A stretch of DNA of 64,000 bases, from positions 88,543-152,542 of the forward strand of contig CBDCME010000069.1 in assembly GCA_965218865.1 (NCBI GenBank), in the 5' to 3' direction. Position 1 is the stretch's first letter. Every line of letters starts with the position of its first letter. The stretch is from CBDCME01 sp965218865 (lineage in GTDB: Bacteria; Pseudomonadota; Alphaproteobacteria; JAAXGF01). This document shows, in pieces, positions 17,268 to 26,222 of the stretch. The notes beneath the pieces are model-generated. The model had not been told where the DNA came from. It worked only from the letters and a program-made list of their open reading frames with translations, and did not search any database. The position numbers and the translations under genes were made by a program.

Positions 17268-18011
17268 ATGAGAGGTTTGGGGCTGTTCCGTTCTCTGTTC
17301 GCCGCCATCGCTTTCGCGGGCGCCTTCTTGGCCAACCCCGCCGCCGAGGACCTCACTTTTTGCCAGCAAGGCATCGGCGCGCGCGAGGCCGGCGATCACG
17401 ATCTCGCGATCAGCCGCTACACGCACTGCCTGGATTACGGCGACCTGACCCGCGGCAACCGCGCCGTAATCTTCTACAACCGAGGCAACGCGTATAAGGC
17501 CAAGGGCGCGTACGACCACGCGATCGCGGACTTTGATGAGGCCATCCGCCTCGACCCGGGCCTTGCCAAAGCCTTCAACAACCGAGGCCGGGCGCGGTTT
17601 TATCTGGGGCGGTATTCGGACGCTGTCCCGGACCGCGCCAAGGCCGCCGAGCTGGCGCCGGATGACGTCTATTCGGGCTTGTGGCACTATCTTGCCCGGG
17701 CTCGGGCGGGGCAAGGCAGGCGCTCCGCGCTCGCCCCCCACGCCGGCAAGGGGGCGTGGCCGGGGCCGGTGGCGGCGATGTTGCTGGGCAACACCTCGGC
17801 GGACGCGCTTCTCGCGGCGGCGCGCGACCCCGATCCCAAGACCCGAAACGAACAATTGTGCGAGGCCCATTTCTACATCGGCCAGAAGCTCTTGCTCGAG
17901 GGCCGCAAACGAACAGCGGCGGACCATTTCCGCGCCGCCGTCAACACCGGTGTCACCAACTTCATCGAGTACGCCGGCGCCAAGGCCGAATTGAAACGCA
18001 TGGAATATTAA
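17268..18011 (+). CDS. Exported tetratricopeptide-repeat protein
   Basis: 247 aa from ATG 17268 (MRGLGLFRSLFAAIAFAGAF...), with a signal peptide of about 25 residues. Three TPR units are visible between residues ~30 and 135 (AVIFYNRGNAYKAKGAYDHA, AFNNRGRARFYLGRYSDAV), and a further helical segment LCEAHFYIGQKLLLEGRK near the C-terminus. This is the architecture of NlpI-like or other periplasmic scaffolding proteins. An in-frame start 42 nt upstream would disrupt the signal peptide. No specific partner can be named. Confidence 0.8.
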   Translation: MRGLGLFRSLFAAIAFAGAFLANPAAEDLTFCQQGIGAREAGDHDLAISRYTHCLDYGDLTRGNRAVIFYNRGNAYKAKGAYDHAIADFDEAIRLDPGLAKAFNNRGRARFYLGRYSDAVPDRAKAAELAPDDVYSGLWHYLARARAGQGRRSALAPHAGKGAWPGPVAAMLLGNTSADALLAAARDPDPKTRNEQLCEAHFYIGQKLLLEGRKRTAADHFRAAVNTGVTNFIEYAGAKAELKRMEY

Positions 18012-18367
18012 TATAACGGGGACAGTATACAATTTTTATGAGTTAGTCGTAACTAACTATCTCCGGCCTTCGAGAGAAAACCCGCCCCCATGGCCGATCA
18101 CGTCTCCACGCCCCCAGAACGATCCGAACCGACGGCCCTTGCCCGCACGATATCGCGCCTCGCCCCGGGGCGATCACCGCCAGCCATGGATAACGATCCC
18201 CGCCCATTCCCCCCGGGACCTTGGGAACGGCGAAAAAACACGGCCGATTCTCCGGCCACGCCCGGCCGCACCCGCCGGTCCTTAGAGCCGTATCGCGACA
18301 AGCCAAAATCGGATTGTCCGTCCCCACGCAATTCCAAAAGGCGGCGGACAAGCTATACCTGAAACGC
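18012..18367. other. Intergenic stretch without a convincing gene
   Basis: About 355 bp. A minus-strand frame of ~100 codons exists at 18043-18351 but has no family character and overlaps nothing informative. I see no RNA gene or repeat beyond the similar motifs GGGGACAGTATAC at 18018 and its partial inverse near 18390. Confidence 0.4.
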
Positions 18368-18530
18368 CTAGTCCGAAAATTCGTAAACTGTCCCCGTATA
18401 GAGACAGAGAATGATGTAGAGAATCAGCACCGGAAACGAGAGAACGATGTCGAAGACGCGGCTGATGAGAAGGTCGACCCAGCCGCCGAGATGGCCGGCG
18501 AGCAAACCCAGGGACCCCCTCCTGTACCAT
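18368..18530 (-). pseudogene. Fragment of a Dpp/Opp-type ABC transporter permease
   Basis: The minus-strand frame GLLAGHLGGWVDLLISRVFD followed by IVLSFPVLILYIILCLY matches the membrane segment of DppC/OppC-type permeases (family pattern AGYxGGWxDxxIMRxxDxxLAFPxLxL). Only ~50 codons remain: one side ends at IS630 copy 1 and the other in non-coding DNA. It marks a transporter gene destroyed in this lineage. Confidence 0.5.
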
Positions 18531-18536
18531 ATAATA

Positions 18537-19699
18537 TCAACCGCCCTCAACATTGACTTGTGCGAGCCCACGCTCTGAGGCCGATGGACATGATCTTCCA
18601 AGGTTGGTCGGTCAGGTTGTTCCAGGCTTGGCAAGAGGCCTCGACGATGGCTTCATAGGAGTCGAAGACACGATTGGAGAGCCAGTTCTGGCGGAGGTAT
18701 TGCCAGACATTTTCGGCGGGATTGAGCTCCGGGGACTTGGGTGGCAAAGGCACGAGGGAGATGTTCTCCGGGATGCCGAGTTTGGCAGTGGTGTGCCATG
18801 CGGCTTGGTCGAGCAGCACGACGGCATGGGCGTTTGGGGCAACGGCCCGGCTGATTTCCTCGAGATGCAGGTCCATGGCTTCAGTATTGGCGCGCGGCAT
18901 GACCAGCGCCGCGCCCTCACCGCGCTCGGGGCAGATGGCGCCGAAGAGATACGCCGAAGAGGTCCGTAGGTCCTTGACCTGGCGCGGGCGCGATCCCTTT
19001 GGGGCCCACTGGCGCACCAGGCTGTTCTTCTGGCCGACGCGCATTTCATCTTGAAACCAAACCTCGATGGGCGTGTCCGGTGGCTGTGCCGCTACGATTT
19101 TCGCCAAGTGTTCGGGAAAACTTTTTTTAAATTCCTCCTGTGCCCGCGCATCCTGGCCGACGTGGCGCGGGCGCGCGGAAATATGCGAGAACCCGAGCGC
19201 GGCCAGCAGCTTGCCGACGCTCCGCTCGTGATAGTCCACGCCGAAGCGCGTTCGGATCAGTTGCTTGAGATCGATGCAGCGCCAGCGCACGACCCCATCC
19301 CGTTCGGGATCGGGACCGGCCTCGATAGCCCGCGAAAGCGCCGCCATTTGCGACGGCGTCAACCGACGCAACGCCCCGTTCGGCTTGCGGTCGATCAGAC
19401 CGGCCGGACCTCCCGCGTTGAACCGGTGAACCCAGTCCCGCAACGTCTGCCGATCCATGCCGCCAATACCCGCCGCGCACGCTCGATCCATCCCATCGTA
19501 GATGGCCGCCATCGACAAAAGCCGTCGCGCCTGGTTCCCATCATCGCTCCGTGCCGCAAGAACACGGACTCTTTCAGCATCAAAGTCGTTTCGCAAAGGA
19601 ATCGTTGGCATTGAACACACTCCCTTGTTGCCAACAACCTTGAATCACACAAAACCTAGCGTGTAAACCTTTGCGCGAGTCAAACTCTGGGGCGGTTGG
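18537..19699 (-). mobile_element. IS630-family element, copy 1
   Basis: 1163 bp flanked by TA on both sides, with imperfect ends (TCAACCGCCC... and ...GGGGCGGTTGG on the plus strand). It is one base shorter than copies 2 and 3 because an A-run inside the transposase has seven rather than eight A residues. It lies next to an ABC-permease fragment. Confidence 0.9.
18547..19611 (-). CDS. IS630-family transposase (single frame, 354 aa)
   Basis: N-terminal helix-turn-helix region (RRLLSMAAIYDGMDRACAAG, LRDWVHRFNAGG) followed by a DDE domain: VWFQDEMRVGQ (first Asp), VVLLDQAAWH (second Asp) and LNPAENVWQYLR (Glu). Start at ATG 19611 (MPTIPLRNDFD), preceded by GGGAG at good spacing. This copy reads through the A7 run in one frame, so it is the only one of the three that could make the transposase without frameshifting or transcriptional slippage. 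Confidence 0.92.
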   Translation of the reverse strand: MPTIPLRNDFDAERVRVLAARSDDGNQARRLLSMAAIYDGMDRACAAGIGGMDRQTLRDWVHRFNAGGPAGLIDRKPNGALRRLTPSQMAALSRAIEAGPDPERDGVVRWRCIDLKQLIRTRFGVDYHERSVGKLLAALGFSHISARPRHVGQDARAQEEFKKSFPEHLAKIVAAQPPDTPIEVWFQDEMRVGQKNSLVRQWAPKGSRPRQVKDLRTSSAYLFGAICPERGEGAALVMPRANTEAMDLHLEEISRAVAPNAHAVVLLDQAAWHTTAKLGIPENISLVPLPPKSPELNPAENVWQYLRQNWLSNRVFDSYEAIVEASCQAWNNLTDQPWKIMSIGLRAWARTSQC

Positions 19700-19703
19700 T
19701 ATA

Positions 19704-19988
19704 AGTTGACCACTCGAACATAGAAAGTTGATGTGGTTGTTGTTTTGTGGATAACGCGGAGTGTTATCCACAAAATGCGGTCAGCTGAAGATCTGATCGG
19801 GTCATTTTTTCGGATCGGACGAGCCTTCTGGGAGCGACCCATTGCTCCCTGTGTTTCGAGCACCTGGGGGGGACGCGTGCCCCGGAGGGACGGCCGCGGC
19901 GGACAGCCGGTGGGGAGTTGCGCCTGCGAGCGCCAGTACAGGGAATGTTCGGCGTCGCGGCGGTCCGAGGCAAGAGAGGAGAAAGGCG
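19704..19988 (+). other. Upstream non-coding end of the IS110-type element
   Basis: About 285 bp before the IS110 transposase start with no gene. It contains a perfect inverted repeat around TGTGGATAAC...GTTATCCACA (near 19747-19773) and a GC-rich stretch. In IS110-group elements the bridge RNA is encoded upstream of the transposase, so this is the place where one would be expected. The outer end of the element cannot be fixed by eye. Confidence 0.35.
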
Positions 19989-21261
19989 ATGAACTTTGAT
20001 TGGTTTGCTGGCATTGACTGGGCGACCGAGAGGCACCAGGTTTGCCTTCTTGATGGTAACGGCGTCATCGTCGTTGAAAGGTCGTTCGCCCACAGCGGGG
20101 AAGGGCTGGCCGAGTTGTGCGCGTGGCTGACGAAAAAGAGTGGCAGTGTGCCGGAGAGGATTGCCGTCTCCATCGAGGTCCCGCATGGGGCGGTCGTCGA
20201 TACCTTGCTGGAGCGGGGTTTCGCCATTCACAGTATCAACCCCAAGCAGCTCGACCGCTTTCGCGATCGTTTCACCGTCGCCGGCGCCAAGGACGACCGC
20301 CGCGACGCCCATGTCCTCGGCGATTCCTTGCGCACCGACGGCCATTGCTTTCGTCGCTTGAAGGCCGATGCTCCCGCCATCATCGAACTGCGCGAATATT
20401 CGCGCCTGGGCCGAGGACCTCGGCCAGGAGCGCGTGCGCCTCGCCAACCACCTGCGCGAACAGTTGAGACGCTATTATCCCCAGGCCTTGGAGGTCAGCG
20501 ACGATGTCGCCAGCGAGTGGTTTCTCGCCCTGTGGAAGAAGGCGCCCACTCCCGAGAAGGCGCGGCGCATCCGAACCAATACCGTTGCCAAGCTGCTGAA
20601 AACCCACCGCATCCGCAAAATCGACGCGCCTGAAGTGTTGCGCCTCTTGCGCCAAAAGCCGCTCACCGTCGCGCCGGGAACTATCGCCGCCGCTTGCGCT
20701 CATATCGGTTCCCTGGCCGAGCGTTTGCGCCAGGTCAACCGCCAGGTCAAGCAGGCCCGAAGCCGCATCGACGGCCTCTGCCGACACATCGCCGATCAAC
20801 AGGACAGCGCCTCGGGGCAGAAATCCGAGCAGCGCGACGTGGACATCCTGCTTTCCATGCCCGGAATCGGGAGGACCGTCCTCGCCACGCTGCTCGCAGA
20901 AGCCTCGACGCCCCTGCGGGAAAGAAATTACCAGGCCCTGCGCACCTTGTCCGGCGCCGCCCCCGTTACCCGCCGGAGCGGCAAACGCTGTCTCGTCATC
21001 ATGCGTCAGGCCTGCCACGTTCGGCTGCGAACCGCCCTTTACCACTGGGCCCGCGTCGCCATCCAACACGATCCCATCAGCCGCCAACGCTATGCCGCCC
21101 TTACCGGACCATGCGCCTATTTCGGCAGCGCCGAGAAGGAGACTGGGCGGGTGTTTTCCGGCGCCTGGGCGCGGCGCTCGACCTTTGGGCGGACTAACGC
21201 GGGTCGGGGAAAGGATGAAAATTGGCCACGATCTCATGATCGAAACGCAAGGGATCCTTAA
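19989..21261 (+). pseudogene. IS110-family transposase, frameshifted
   Basis: Starts MNFDWFAGIDWATERHQV (ATG 19989) with the DEDD/RuvC-like residues in GIDWAT, SIEVPHG and GAKDDRRDAHVL. At 20408-20410 a GGG where the reading frame expects GG shifts the frame. The sequence continues as AEDLGQERVRLANHLREQL and the Tnp_20 domain MPGIGRTVLATLLAEA, with the catalytic serine region LRTLSGAAPVTRRSGK. A second frame change near 21110 moves the C-terminus to a frame ending FRRLGAALDLWAD at about 21197. Both changes may be decay or base-calling errors. Confidence 0.85.
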
Positions 21262-21331
21262 CGTTCGCACTTTAACGTCAATCTCTTCCTGATAATAAAA
21301 TTGTTGCCGTGGTAGGTCACGCGAGAACGAA

Positions 21332-21894
21332 ATGCACGATCAACGTCTAGGCCGTATCTCCGTCATGATCGTCGAAGACGATCGATATATGCGCAAGCTC
21401 CTGAACGAGTGTTTTCGGGCGCTTGGCGCGGGGCCCATCGCATGCGTCGGGGACGGGGCCGAGGCCCTCCGCGAGCTGGCGATCAAGCCTGTCGACCTGT
21501 GATCTGCGACTACCAGCTGCCGGGCGTCAACGGTGTCGAGTTCGTGCGTGTCCTGCGCAGCGCCGCCGAATGTCGCAATAGGGACGTTCCCGTCATCATG
21601 CTCACCGGTCACGCCAATCCCTTGCTCGTCAAGGATGCCCGCAAGGTGGGGGTCAACGACTTTCTGGTCAAACCCGTATCGCCGGCCATGCTCTGCAACC
21701 GCATTCTTAAGTTGTTGAAATTGCCCGGTGACTTCATCCAGTCGGGCAATTACTTGGGCCGGGAACGGCGGCGGGGCCAGGCTTCCATTCCCGGTGGGGA
21801 TCGCCGCCTGATGAGCGAATCCTCGCCAGGGCACCACTTAAAACAAGCCGCGCGGCCGATGCCCATTAATCCACCACCATCTCCGATCAAATAA
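21332..21894 (+). pseudogene. Single-domain response regulator, one-base frameshift
   Basis: Receiver domain: acidic pair in VMIVEDDRYMRKLL, phospho-acceptor Asp in ICDYQLPGVNGVEF, Thr in VIMLTGHA and Lys in FLVKPVSP. From ATG 21332 the frame stops at 21502 inside VDL; inserting one G (CTGGTGATC instead of CTGTGATC) restores a continuous ~187-aa protein. The C-terminal ~60 residues are a proline/arginine-rich tail without an output domain. No kinase lies nearby. It may be intact if the deletion is a sequencing error. Confidence 0.75.
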
Positions 21895-22014
21895 ACGCGC
21901 GATACGGCCAGGGCTTACCCGCCGGTTCTTCCCGTTTCGTTGATAGAATCGAATCTCGATGCCAAGAACGCATCGCAAACGACGTCAATGGGAGCGCGCG
22001 AAACCCGTTCCGAC

Positions 22015-22438
22015 TTACCGCGTCACCCCGCATTCATCGCCGCCGCCGCACCAGTCGTAGGACCAACGGCGCATCTTGGAGCGGGCGTAACGTGACGCCG
22101 GCGCGATCACTAACCGCCCATTCAAATTTCGGTCGAAAATCACCAGCCCCATGCCTTGGAGCTCTTTCAGGGCCTGCATGATTCGCGGTACGGGAAGCTT
22201 GGTCGCACGGTAGAGCGACTCGGGTGAGATATCCGAGAACGGCACGCGACAAATGATCGTGCGCATCACCGGATCGGAATTGACGCGCAGATTAAGTGTC
22301 GGCATCTCTCAGCCAAGCGGCAACTTGGGCCAGCCCTATATCGTTTTTATCCCCCGTTGCCATTTCTGCGCTTAACGGGCTGACCACGAGCAATGCCGCC
22401 CAGGCAATTGCCCAGCGCATAACGGACACATTTTTCAT
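22015..22438 (-). pseudogene. Exported winged-helix-like protein, split by a frameshift
   Basis: A signal peptide (MKNVSVMRWAIAWAALLVVS...) starts at ATG 22438 and the frame stops at 22292. A second frame from 22305 gives a winged-helix-like segment DPVMRTIICRVPFSD, PVPRIMQALKELQGMGLVIF and a C-terminus with WSYDWCGGGDECG. The order (signal peptide, short spacer, winged helix) matches the N-terminal half of the cyclophilin at 15886-16854, which suggests one ancestral gene now out of frame around 22295-22305. Alternatively these are two overlapping small genes. Confidence 0.5.
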
Positions 22439-22570
22439 ATAGGGATTCAGTGGACAATTGTCACCCCTCCATGGAACGAGTCCTCGTGTGGTGCCGTTTT
22501 GGCCGGCGCCGCGGCGCCAGAAAAGGGAATCGGCCATTCTCCCGCCCCGATAGCCGGCGTAATCTGGGCA

Positions 22571-23533
22571 ATGGTGATGAATACGCTTTCCCTGGCGGTC
22601 CTTGTTTTGTTCGCCCCGATTGCCTCGACGATGGCGGGGGCGTCGGAGTGCACGCCCGAGGGGCCCGGGGTGGGCGCCGTTGTGGGTGTTGAGGCCAGTT
22701 CCCATCGCGAAGGTGGCCGTCGGCGGCCCGGCGAGAGCTTTCGTGATTGCGTCGGTTGTCCCCAGATGGTCGTTATTCCGGCCGGATCCTTCAACATGGG
22801 TTCGCCGCCGAACGAGGCCGGGCGCCTTGAAAACGAAGGCCCGCGGCACCGGGTCTCGATCCGGCACCCGTTCGCCCTCGGAAAGTACGCGGTGACGCGG
22901 GCGGAATTCGCCATGTTCGCGCGGGTGAGCGGGCACCGAACGGGGGGTTTTTGCATCGGTGGAGCGGGGTGGCGCGACCCCGGGTTCCTCCAGGGCGATC
23001 ATGATCCCGTGGTCTGCGTAAGCTGGCACGACGCCAAGGCCTACGCGGTCTGGATCGGGCACCTAACGGGGTTCGAATACCGTCTTCCCAGCGAAGCCGA
23101 ATGGGAGTATGCGGCCCGCGCCGGCACCGACGGTGCCCGCCACTGGGGCGATGCCGTCGGTCGCGGCCGGGCGAACTGTGCCCACTGCGGCAGTGACTGG
23201 GACGGCCGTCGCAGCGCGCCGTCCGGTTCGTTCGCCGCCAACCCGTTTGGTCTTCACGATATGCTCGGCAACGTCTGGGAGTGGGTCGAGGACTGCTGGA
23301 ACCCATCCTACGCCGGCGCCCCCGCCGAAGGGTCGGCGTGGACCTTCCCGGGATGCCGTGGACGGGTATGGCGCGGGGGCTCATGGGATTACGGACCCTG
23401 GAGCGTCCGGGCCGCCAGTCGGAGCTGGCTTTTTCCGGGCCTGCGCGGCGTCAATGGTGGCTTTCGCCTGGCCCGACCGCTCGCGGACGGGGCGCTGGGG
23501 CAAAACCCGGATAGAGGTGAACAAGCCCGATAG
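22571..23533 (+). CDS. Formylglycine-generating-enzyme (SUMF1/FGE-sulfatase) family protein
   Basis: 320 aa from ATG 22571. An N-terminal hydrophobic segment (NTLSLAVLVLFAPIASTMA) suggests export or anchoring. The FGE-sulfatase domain covers residues ~70-310: VVIPAGSFNMGS, KYAVTRAEFAMFARVSG, VCVSWHDAKAYAVWIG, YRLPSEAEWEYAARAGT, NPFGLHDMLGNVWEWVEDCW, VWRGGSWDYG and NGGFRLAR. Such proteins either make formylglycine or act as surface or binding domains; I cannot tell which. Its last codons lie in a 19-bp tandem repeat. Confidence 0.88.
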   Translation: MVMNTLSLAVLVLFAPIASTMAGASECTPEGPGVGAVVGVEASSHREGGRRRPGESFRDCVGCPQMVVIPAGSFNMGSPPNEAGRLENEGPRHRVSIRHPFALGKYAVTRAEFAMFARVSGHRTGGFCIGGAGWRDPGFLQGDHDPVVCVSWHDAKAYAVWIGHLTGFEYRLPSEAEWEYAARAGTDGARHWGDAVGRGRANCAHCGSDWDGRRSAPSGSFAANPFGLHDMLGNVWEWVEDCWNPSYAGAPAEGSAWTFPGCRGRVWRGGSWDYGPWSVRAASRSWLFPGLRGVNGGFRLARPLADGALGQNPDRGEQAR

Positions 23534-23594
23534 AGAGGAACAAGCCCGATAGAGAGGAAGAAGCCCGATAGAGAGGAAGAAGCCCGATAGAGAG
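23519..23594. repeat. Four tandem copies of a 19-bp repeat
   Basis: Units of GAACAAGCCCGATAGAGAG / GAAGAAGCCCGATAGAGAG are repeated four times head to tail. The array begins inside the last codons of the FGE-family gene and each unit contains TAG, so the gene's stop codon lies in the first unit. A partial degenerate unit precedes it. Confidence 0.95.
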
Positions 23595-23824
23595 GAACAA
23601 GATTGTGGGGAAAGACGGTTTGGGACGGCGAACCACGGATGATCACACCGGTTGGAGATCCCGATGCGTGATCCGACCATGGCCCGCCGGCCGAAAAATT
23701 TTGTAGCGAGTCGATATTAAACTTGAGCTGTCGGTGGGAACTCAATATAGTGGCTCATAGTTTAGAGGCGCTCAAGAACAGGGCCGCCGCGCGTACATAA
23801 GCTTGGGCAAGCAGTTTTAGGACC

Positions 23825-24706
23825 ATGGCAACCGCGAACTCGTACAGCATCGACCCTGGAAGCCGCGCATACATGGCTCTGGCCGTGGAGGCTCCGTATC
23901 TGGAACGCGAAAGGGAGGACGCCTTGGCCCGCCGTTGGCGCGATCAGGGCGACGCGGAAGCGATGCAGGAGCTGGTCACGAGCTATGCCCGTTTCGTGGT
24001 TCGCGTCGCCCTCGGTTTTCGGGGCTACGGTTTGCCGCTCGGCGATCTGATTCAGGAGGGCAACGTCGGTCTGATGGAGGCGGCGGCGCGATTCGATCCG
24101 GAGCGTAACGTCCGCTTCTCGACCTACGCGATCTGGTGGGTGAAATCGGCGATCCAGGAATTCATCCTCCGCAACACCTCGATCGTGCGAATCGGCACGA
24201 CGGCGGCGCAAAAGAGCCTGTTCTTCAATCTCAGGCGGGTGCGCGCGAAGGCCGAGCAAGACGACGGCGGGACCATGACCGAAGAGGCGCGCCATTCAGT
24301 CGCCCGCTCCTTGGGCGTCCCGGTCGCGGCGGTCGAACGGATGGAGGCGCATTTCACCTACGGGGACCAGTCGCTGAACCTGACCGTGGGCAGCAATGAC
24401 TCGGTGCAACGCCAGGATCTGTTGGCCGACGACCGGCCCAATACCGAGGACATCGTCCGTGACCGGCACGATTCCCGGGCCCGCTCGGACCTGTTGCGAA
24501 GGGTCCTCGGCACCCTGGCGCCCCGCGAGCGGGAAATCATCGTCGGGCGTTTCCTGGACGAGGCGCCGAAGACCCTCGCCGAGCTCGGCGCCGTGCACGG
24601 GTTGAGCAAGGAAAGGGTGCGCCAGATCGAAGGCCGGGCGCTGCAAAAATTGCGCGCCGTCCTCGACGCGGAAACCACCGAGCCCCGCGACCTCCTCGAC
24701 GACTGA
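23825..24706 (+). CDS. rpoH: RNA polymerase sigma-32 factor (heat shock)
   Basis: 293 aa sigma factor of the RpoH group. Region 2 has LGDLIQEGNVGLMEAAARFDP and RFSTYAIWWVKSAIQEFILRN; the RpoH box is seen as QKSLFFNLR at residues 129-137; region 4.2 has TLAELGAVHGLSKERVRQIEGRALQKLR. It directs transcription of heat-shock genes. It stands alone, upstream of tRNA-Asn. The 3' end is duplicated downstream at 24798-24838. Confidence 0.95.
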   Translation: MATANSYSIDPGSRAYMALAVEAPYLEREREDALARRWRDQGDAEAMQELVTSYARFVVRVALGFRGYGLPLGDLIQEGNVGLMEAAARFDPERNVRFSTYAIWWVKSAIQEFILRNTSIVRIGTTAAQKSLFFNLRRVRAKAEQDDGGTMTEEARHSVARSLGVPVAAVERMEAHFTYGDQSLNLTVGSNDSVQRQDLLADDRPNTEDIVRDRHDSRARSDLLRRVLGTLAPREREIIVGRFLDEAPKTLAELGAVHGLSKERVRQIEGRALQKLRAVLDAETTEPRDLLDD

Positions 24707-24838
24707 TCCACCACGGCGCTTCTCGTAGTGCGATATTTGCGGTTGAGGCCCCGCGCAACCGGGTCGTGAACCACCAGAAACTCGAATTCGTTACTCGGCG
24801 GAAACCACCGAACCCCGCGACCTCCTCGACGACTGATC
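24668..24838 (+). repeat. Direct duplication of the rpoH 3' end (41 bp, 130 bp apart)
   Basis: 24668-24708, which includes the rpoH stop codon, recurs at 24798-24838 with one mismatch. The sequence after each copy also shows matching patches (for example CGAATTCGT near 24783 and 24910), so a ~130 bp tandem duplication followed by divergence is likely. The second copy is not attached to a gene. Confidence 0.85.
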
Positions 24839-25174
24839 AATCGCCCCGCGCGTCGCGGTTCGTTTTTGCGATGCCTCGCAACAACGGGTTGCAACCTGCC
24901 AGAATTCCGAATTCGTCAATGAGCTGATTCCAACGATTGGGATGGATTCATGCGCGGGCGCGCGGCTTAACTCTAACGTGGTGTTCAGTTCGATCCGCCG
25001 GCCTCCTCCTGATCCTGATCGTCAACAAAGAAAACTGTCGTTCCTCGCGTGAATGACGTAGAATCGGATCGCGGTGCCCTTGTCGGACCCGCGCCGCCGC
25101 CGCGCCGGCCCTGGAACCCTTGGCAACGCCCGAGACCCTTTAGCTATAACGCCCGCGCGCACTCTGGTTGCCGA
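24839..25174. other. Intergenic stretch upstream of tRNA-Asn
   Basis: About 335 bp with no convincing gene. It probably contains the tRNA promoter, but I cannot point to clear boxes. A short inverted-type motif AATTCCGAATTCGT occurs near 24902. Confidence 0.4.
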
Positions 25175-25250
25175 TCCCCGGTAGCTCAGTTGGTAGAGCG
25201 GGTGGCTGTTAACCACCATGTCGCTGGTTCGAGTCCGGCCCGGGGAGCCA
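25175..25250 (+). tRNA. tRNA-Asn (anticodon GTT)
   Basis: 76 nt with all arms: acceptor TCCCCGG / CCGGGGA, D-arm around AGCTCAGTTGGTAGAGCG, anticodon arm GGTGG-CTGTTAA-CCACC giving anticodon GTT, T-arm with TTCGAGT loop, and encoded CCA at the 3' end. Confidence 0.97.
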
Positions 25251-25253
25251 AAT

Positions 25254-25286
25254 AAAGCCCGCTAAGTCAATGACTTAGCGGGCTTT
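25254..25286 (+). terminator. Intrinsic terminator after tRNA-Asn
   Basis: AAAGCCCGCTAAGTCA is followed almost immediately by its exact complement TGACTTAGCGGGCTTT, a 16-bp perfect inverted repeat directly behind the tRNA. The T-tract is short, but the stem is very strong and it works in both orientations. Confidence 0.85.
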
Positions 25287-25340
25287 ATGATTCCGCGCTC
25301 AGGGAAAGCGTTCGGTCACGCGGTGATGAGTGTGTCGGGT

Positions 25341-26222
25341 TCAACGATCGAGAGTTCGCTTCCAGTTCTTACGGAGGGGTCGCAACCAGATGTCCTTTTT
25401 CGGCTGGTCTCGTTTGGTATGCCTGTCATAGCGTCCTCTTCCCTGGGTGGTCCCGACCGGGATCCAGCCCGATGCCTTGTAGACGGCGCCGGTGTAGCGC
25501 GGGGTCTCGACGAAGGTCTCGATGAGCACGGGCGTTGTGTTGTAGCGCTCGGCCCAGTCCTGGGGCAGGCGGCGGCGCACGAGGGCCAGGACGTGCGAGC
25601 CGAGGTTCGGGATTTCGACCCAGGGCAGGATCAGGAACCTGGGGTTGTCGACCACGAGCGAGAGGTTCTTCTCGCGCATCTCGGGTGTCCACCCGATGAA
25701 GTTGTCGCGCGGGGCGAGCTTCCAGGCGGCGGTGGAGAAGCCGAGCATGGCGAGCGGCCAGCCGTTTCGGTCGTGGACGGCGTAGCGCATCTGGGCACCG
25801 ACCAGGGTCTTGTATCCGAGGTAGTGGTAGCGGGCGATGAACTCGTTCCACAGACTGCCCTCGCGGGTGTCGCGCACGACGATGCGCATCTCCAGCGGTT
25901 GGACCTCGTCGAGGGTCGTCGGTGCGGGGAACAGCGGCGGCTCGGTGTCCGATCCGAAGACGATGGGCTTTGGCCGGCCCTGCCTTCCCCTCGGCGGCGG
26001 CAGGGTGATCAGGCCGTCGCGGTGCATGGCGAGCATGGTGACGCGGGCCATCATGTCCTTCAGCCCGCCGTCGGGCTTGAGCCAGCCGATGCGCCGGCAG
26101 AACTCTCTGGACAGGGCAGCGCGGGTCGGCGGCGGATCGGCGGCGATCAGGGCGCGCAGCAGCGCCATCTCGTCTGCGGTGAAGTCGCGCCCGTAGTAGC
26201 GGCACTCGACGGTGCCGGTCAT
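25341..26222 (-). CDS. DUF4338 (DruA-like) protein of IS66-type element 1
   Basis: 293 aa. The start ATG (26222) overlaps the transposase stop as ATGA, implying coupled translation. An N-terminal helix-turn-helix-like part (LSREFCRRIGWLKPDGGLKD) precedes the DUF4338 core: RYHYLGYKTLVGAQMRY, RDNFIGWTPEMREKNLSLVV, NPRFLILPWVEIPNLGSHVL, VLIETFVETPRYTGAVYKAS. DUF4338 is the DruA family known from Druantia anti-phage systems. No druB-E genes are nearby, so here it is more likely a transposition partner or element-protection factor. Biochemical activity is unknown to me. Confidence 0.88.
   Translation of the reverse strand: MTGTVECRYYGRDFTADEMALLRALIAADPPPTRAALSREFCRRIGWLKPDGGLKDMMARVTMLAMHRDGLITLPPPRGRQGRPKPIVFGSDTEPPLFPAPTTLDEVQPLEMRIVVRDTREGSLWNEFIARYHYLGYKTLVGAQMRYAVHDRNGWPLAMLGFSTAAWKLAPRDNFIGWTPEMREKNLSLVVDNPRFLILPWVEIPNLGSHVLALVRRRLPQDWAERYNTTPVLIETFVETPRYTGAVYKASGWIPVGTTQGRGRYDRHTKRDQPKKDIWLRPLRKNWKRTLDR

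Noticed and set aside
23519..23594. CRISPR array
   Set aside because: The repeats are directly tandem with no spacers.
25175..25250. tRNA-Asn as the prophage attachment site
   Set aside because: No repeat of the tRNA 3' end is visible elsewhere in the window and no integrase is seen, so it cannot be supported here.
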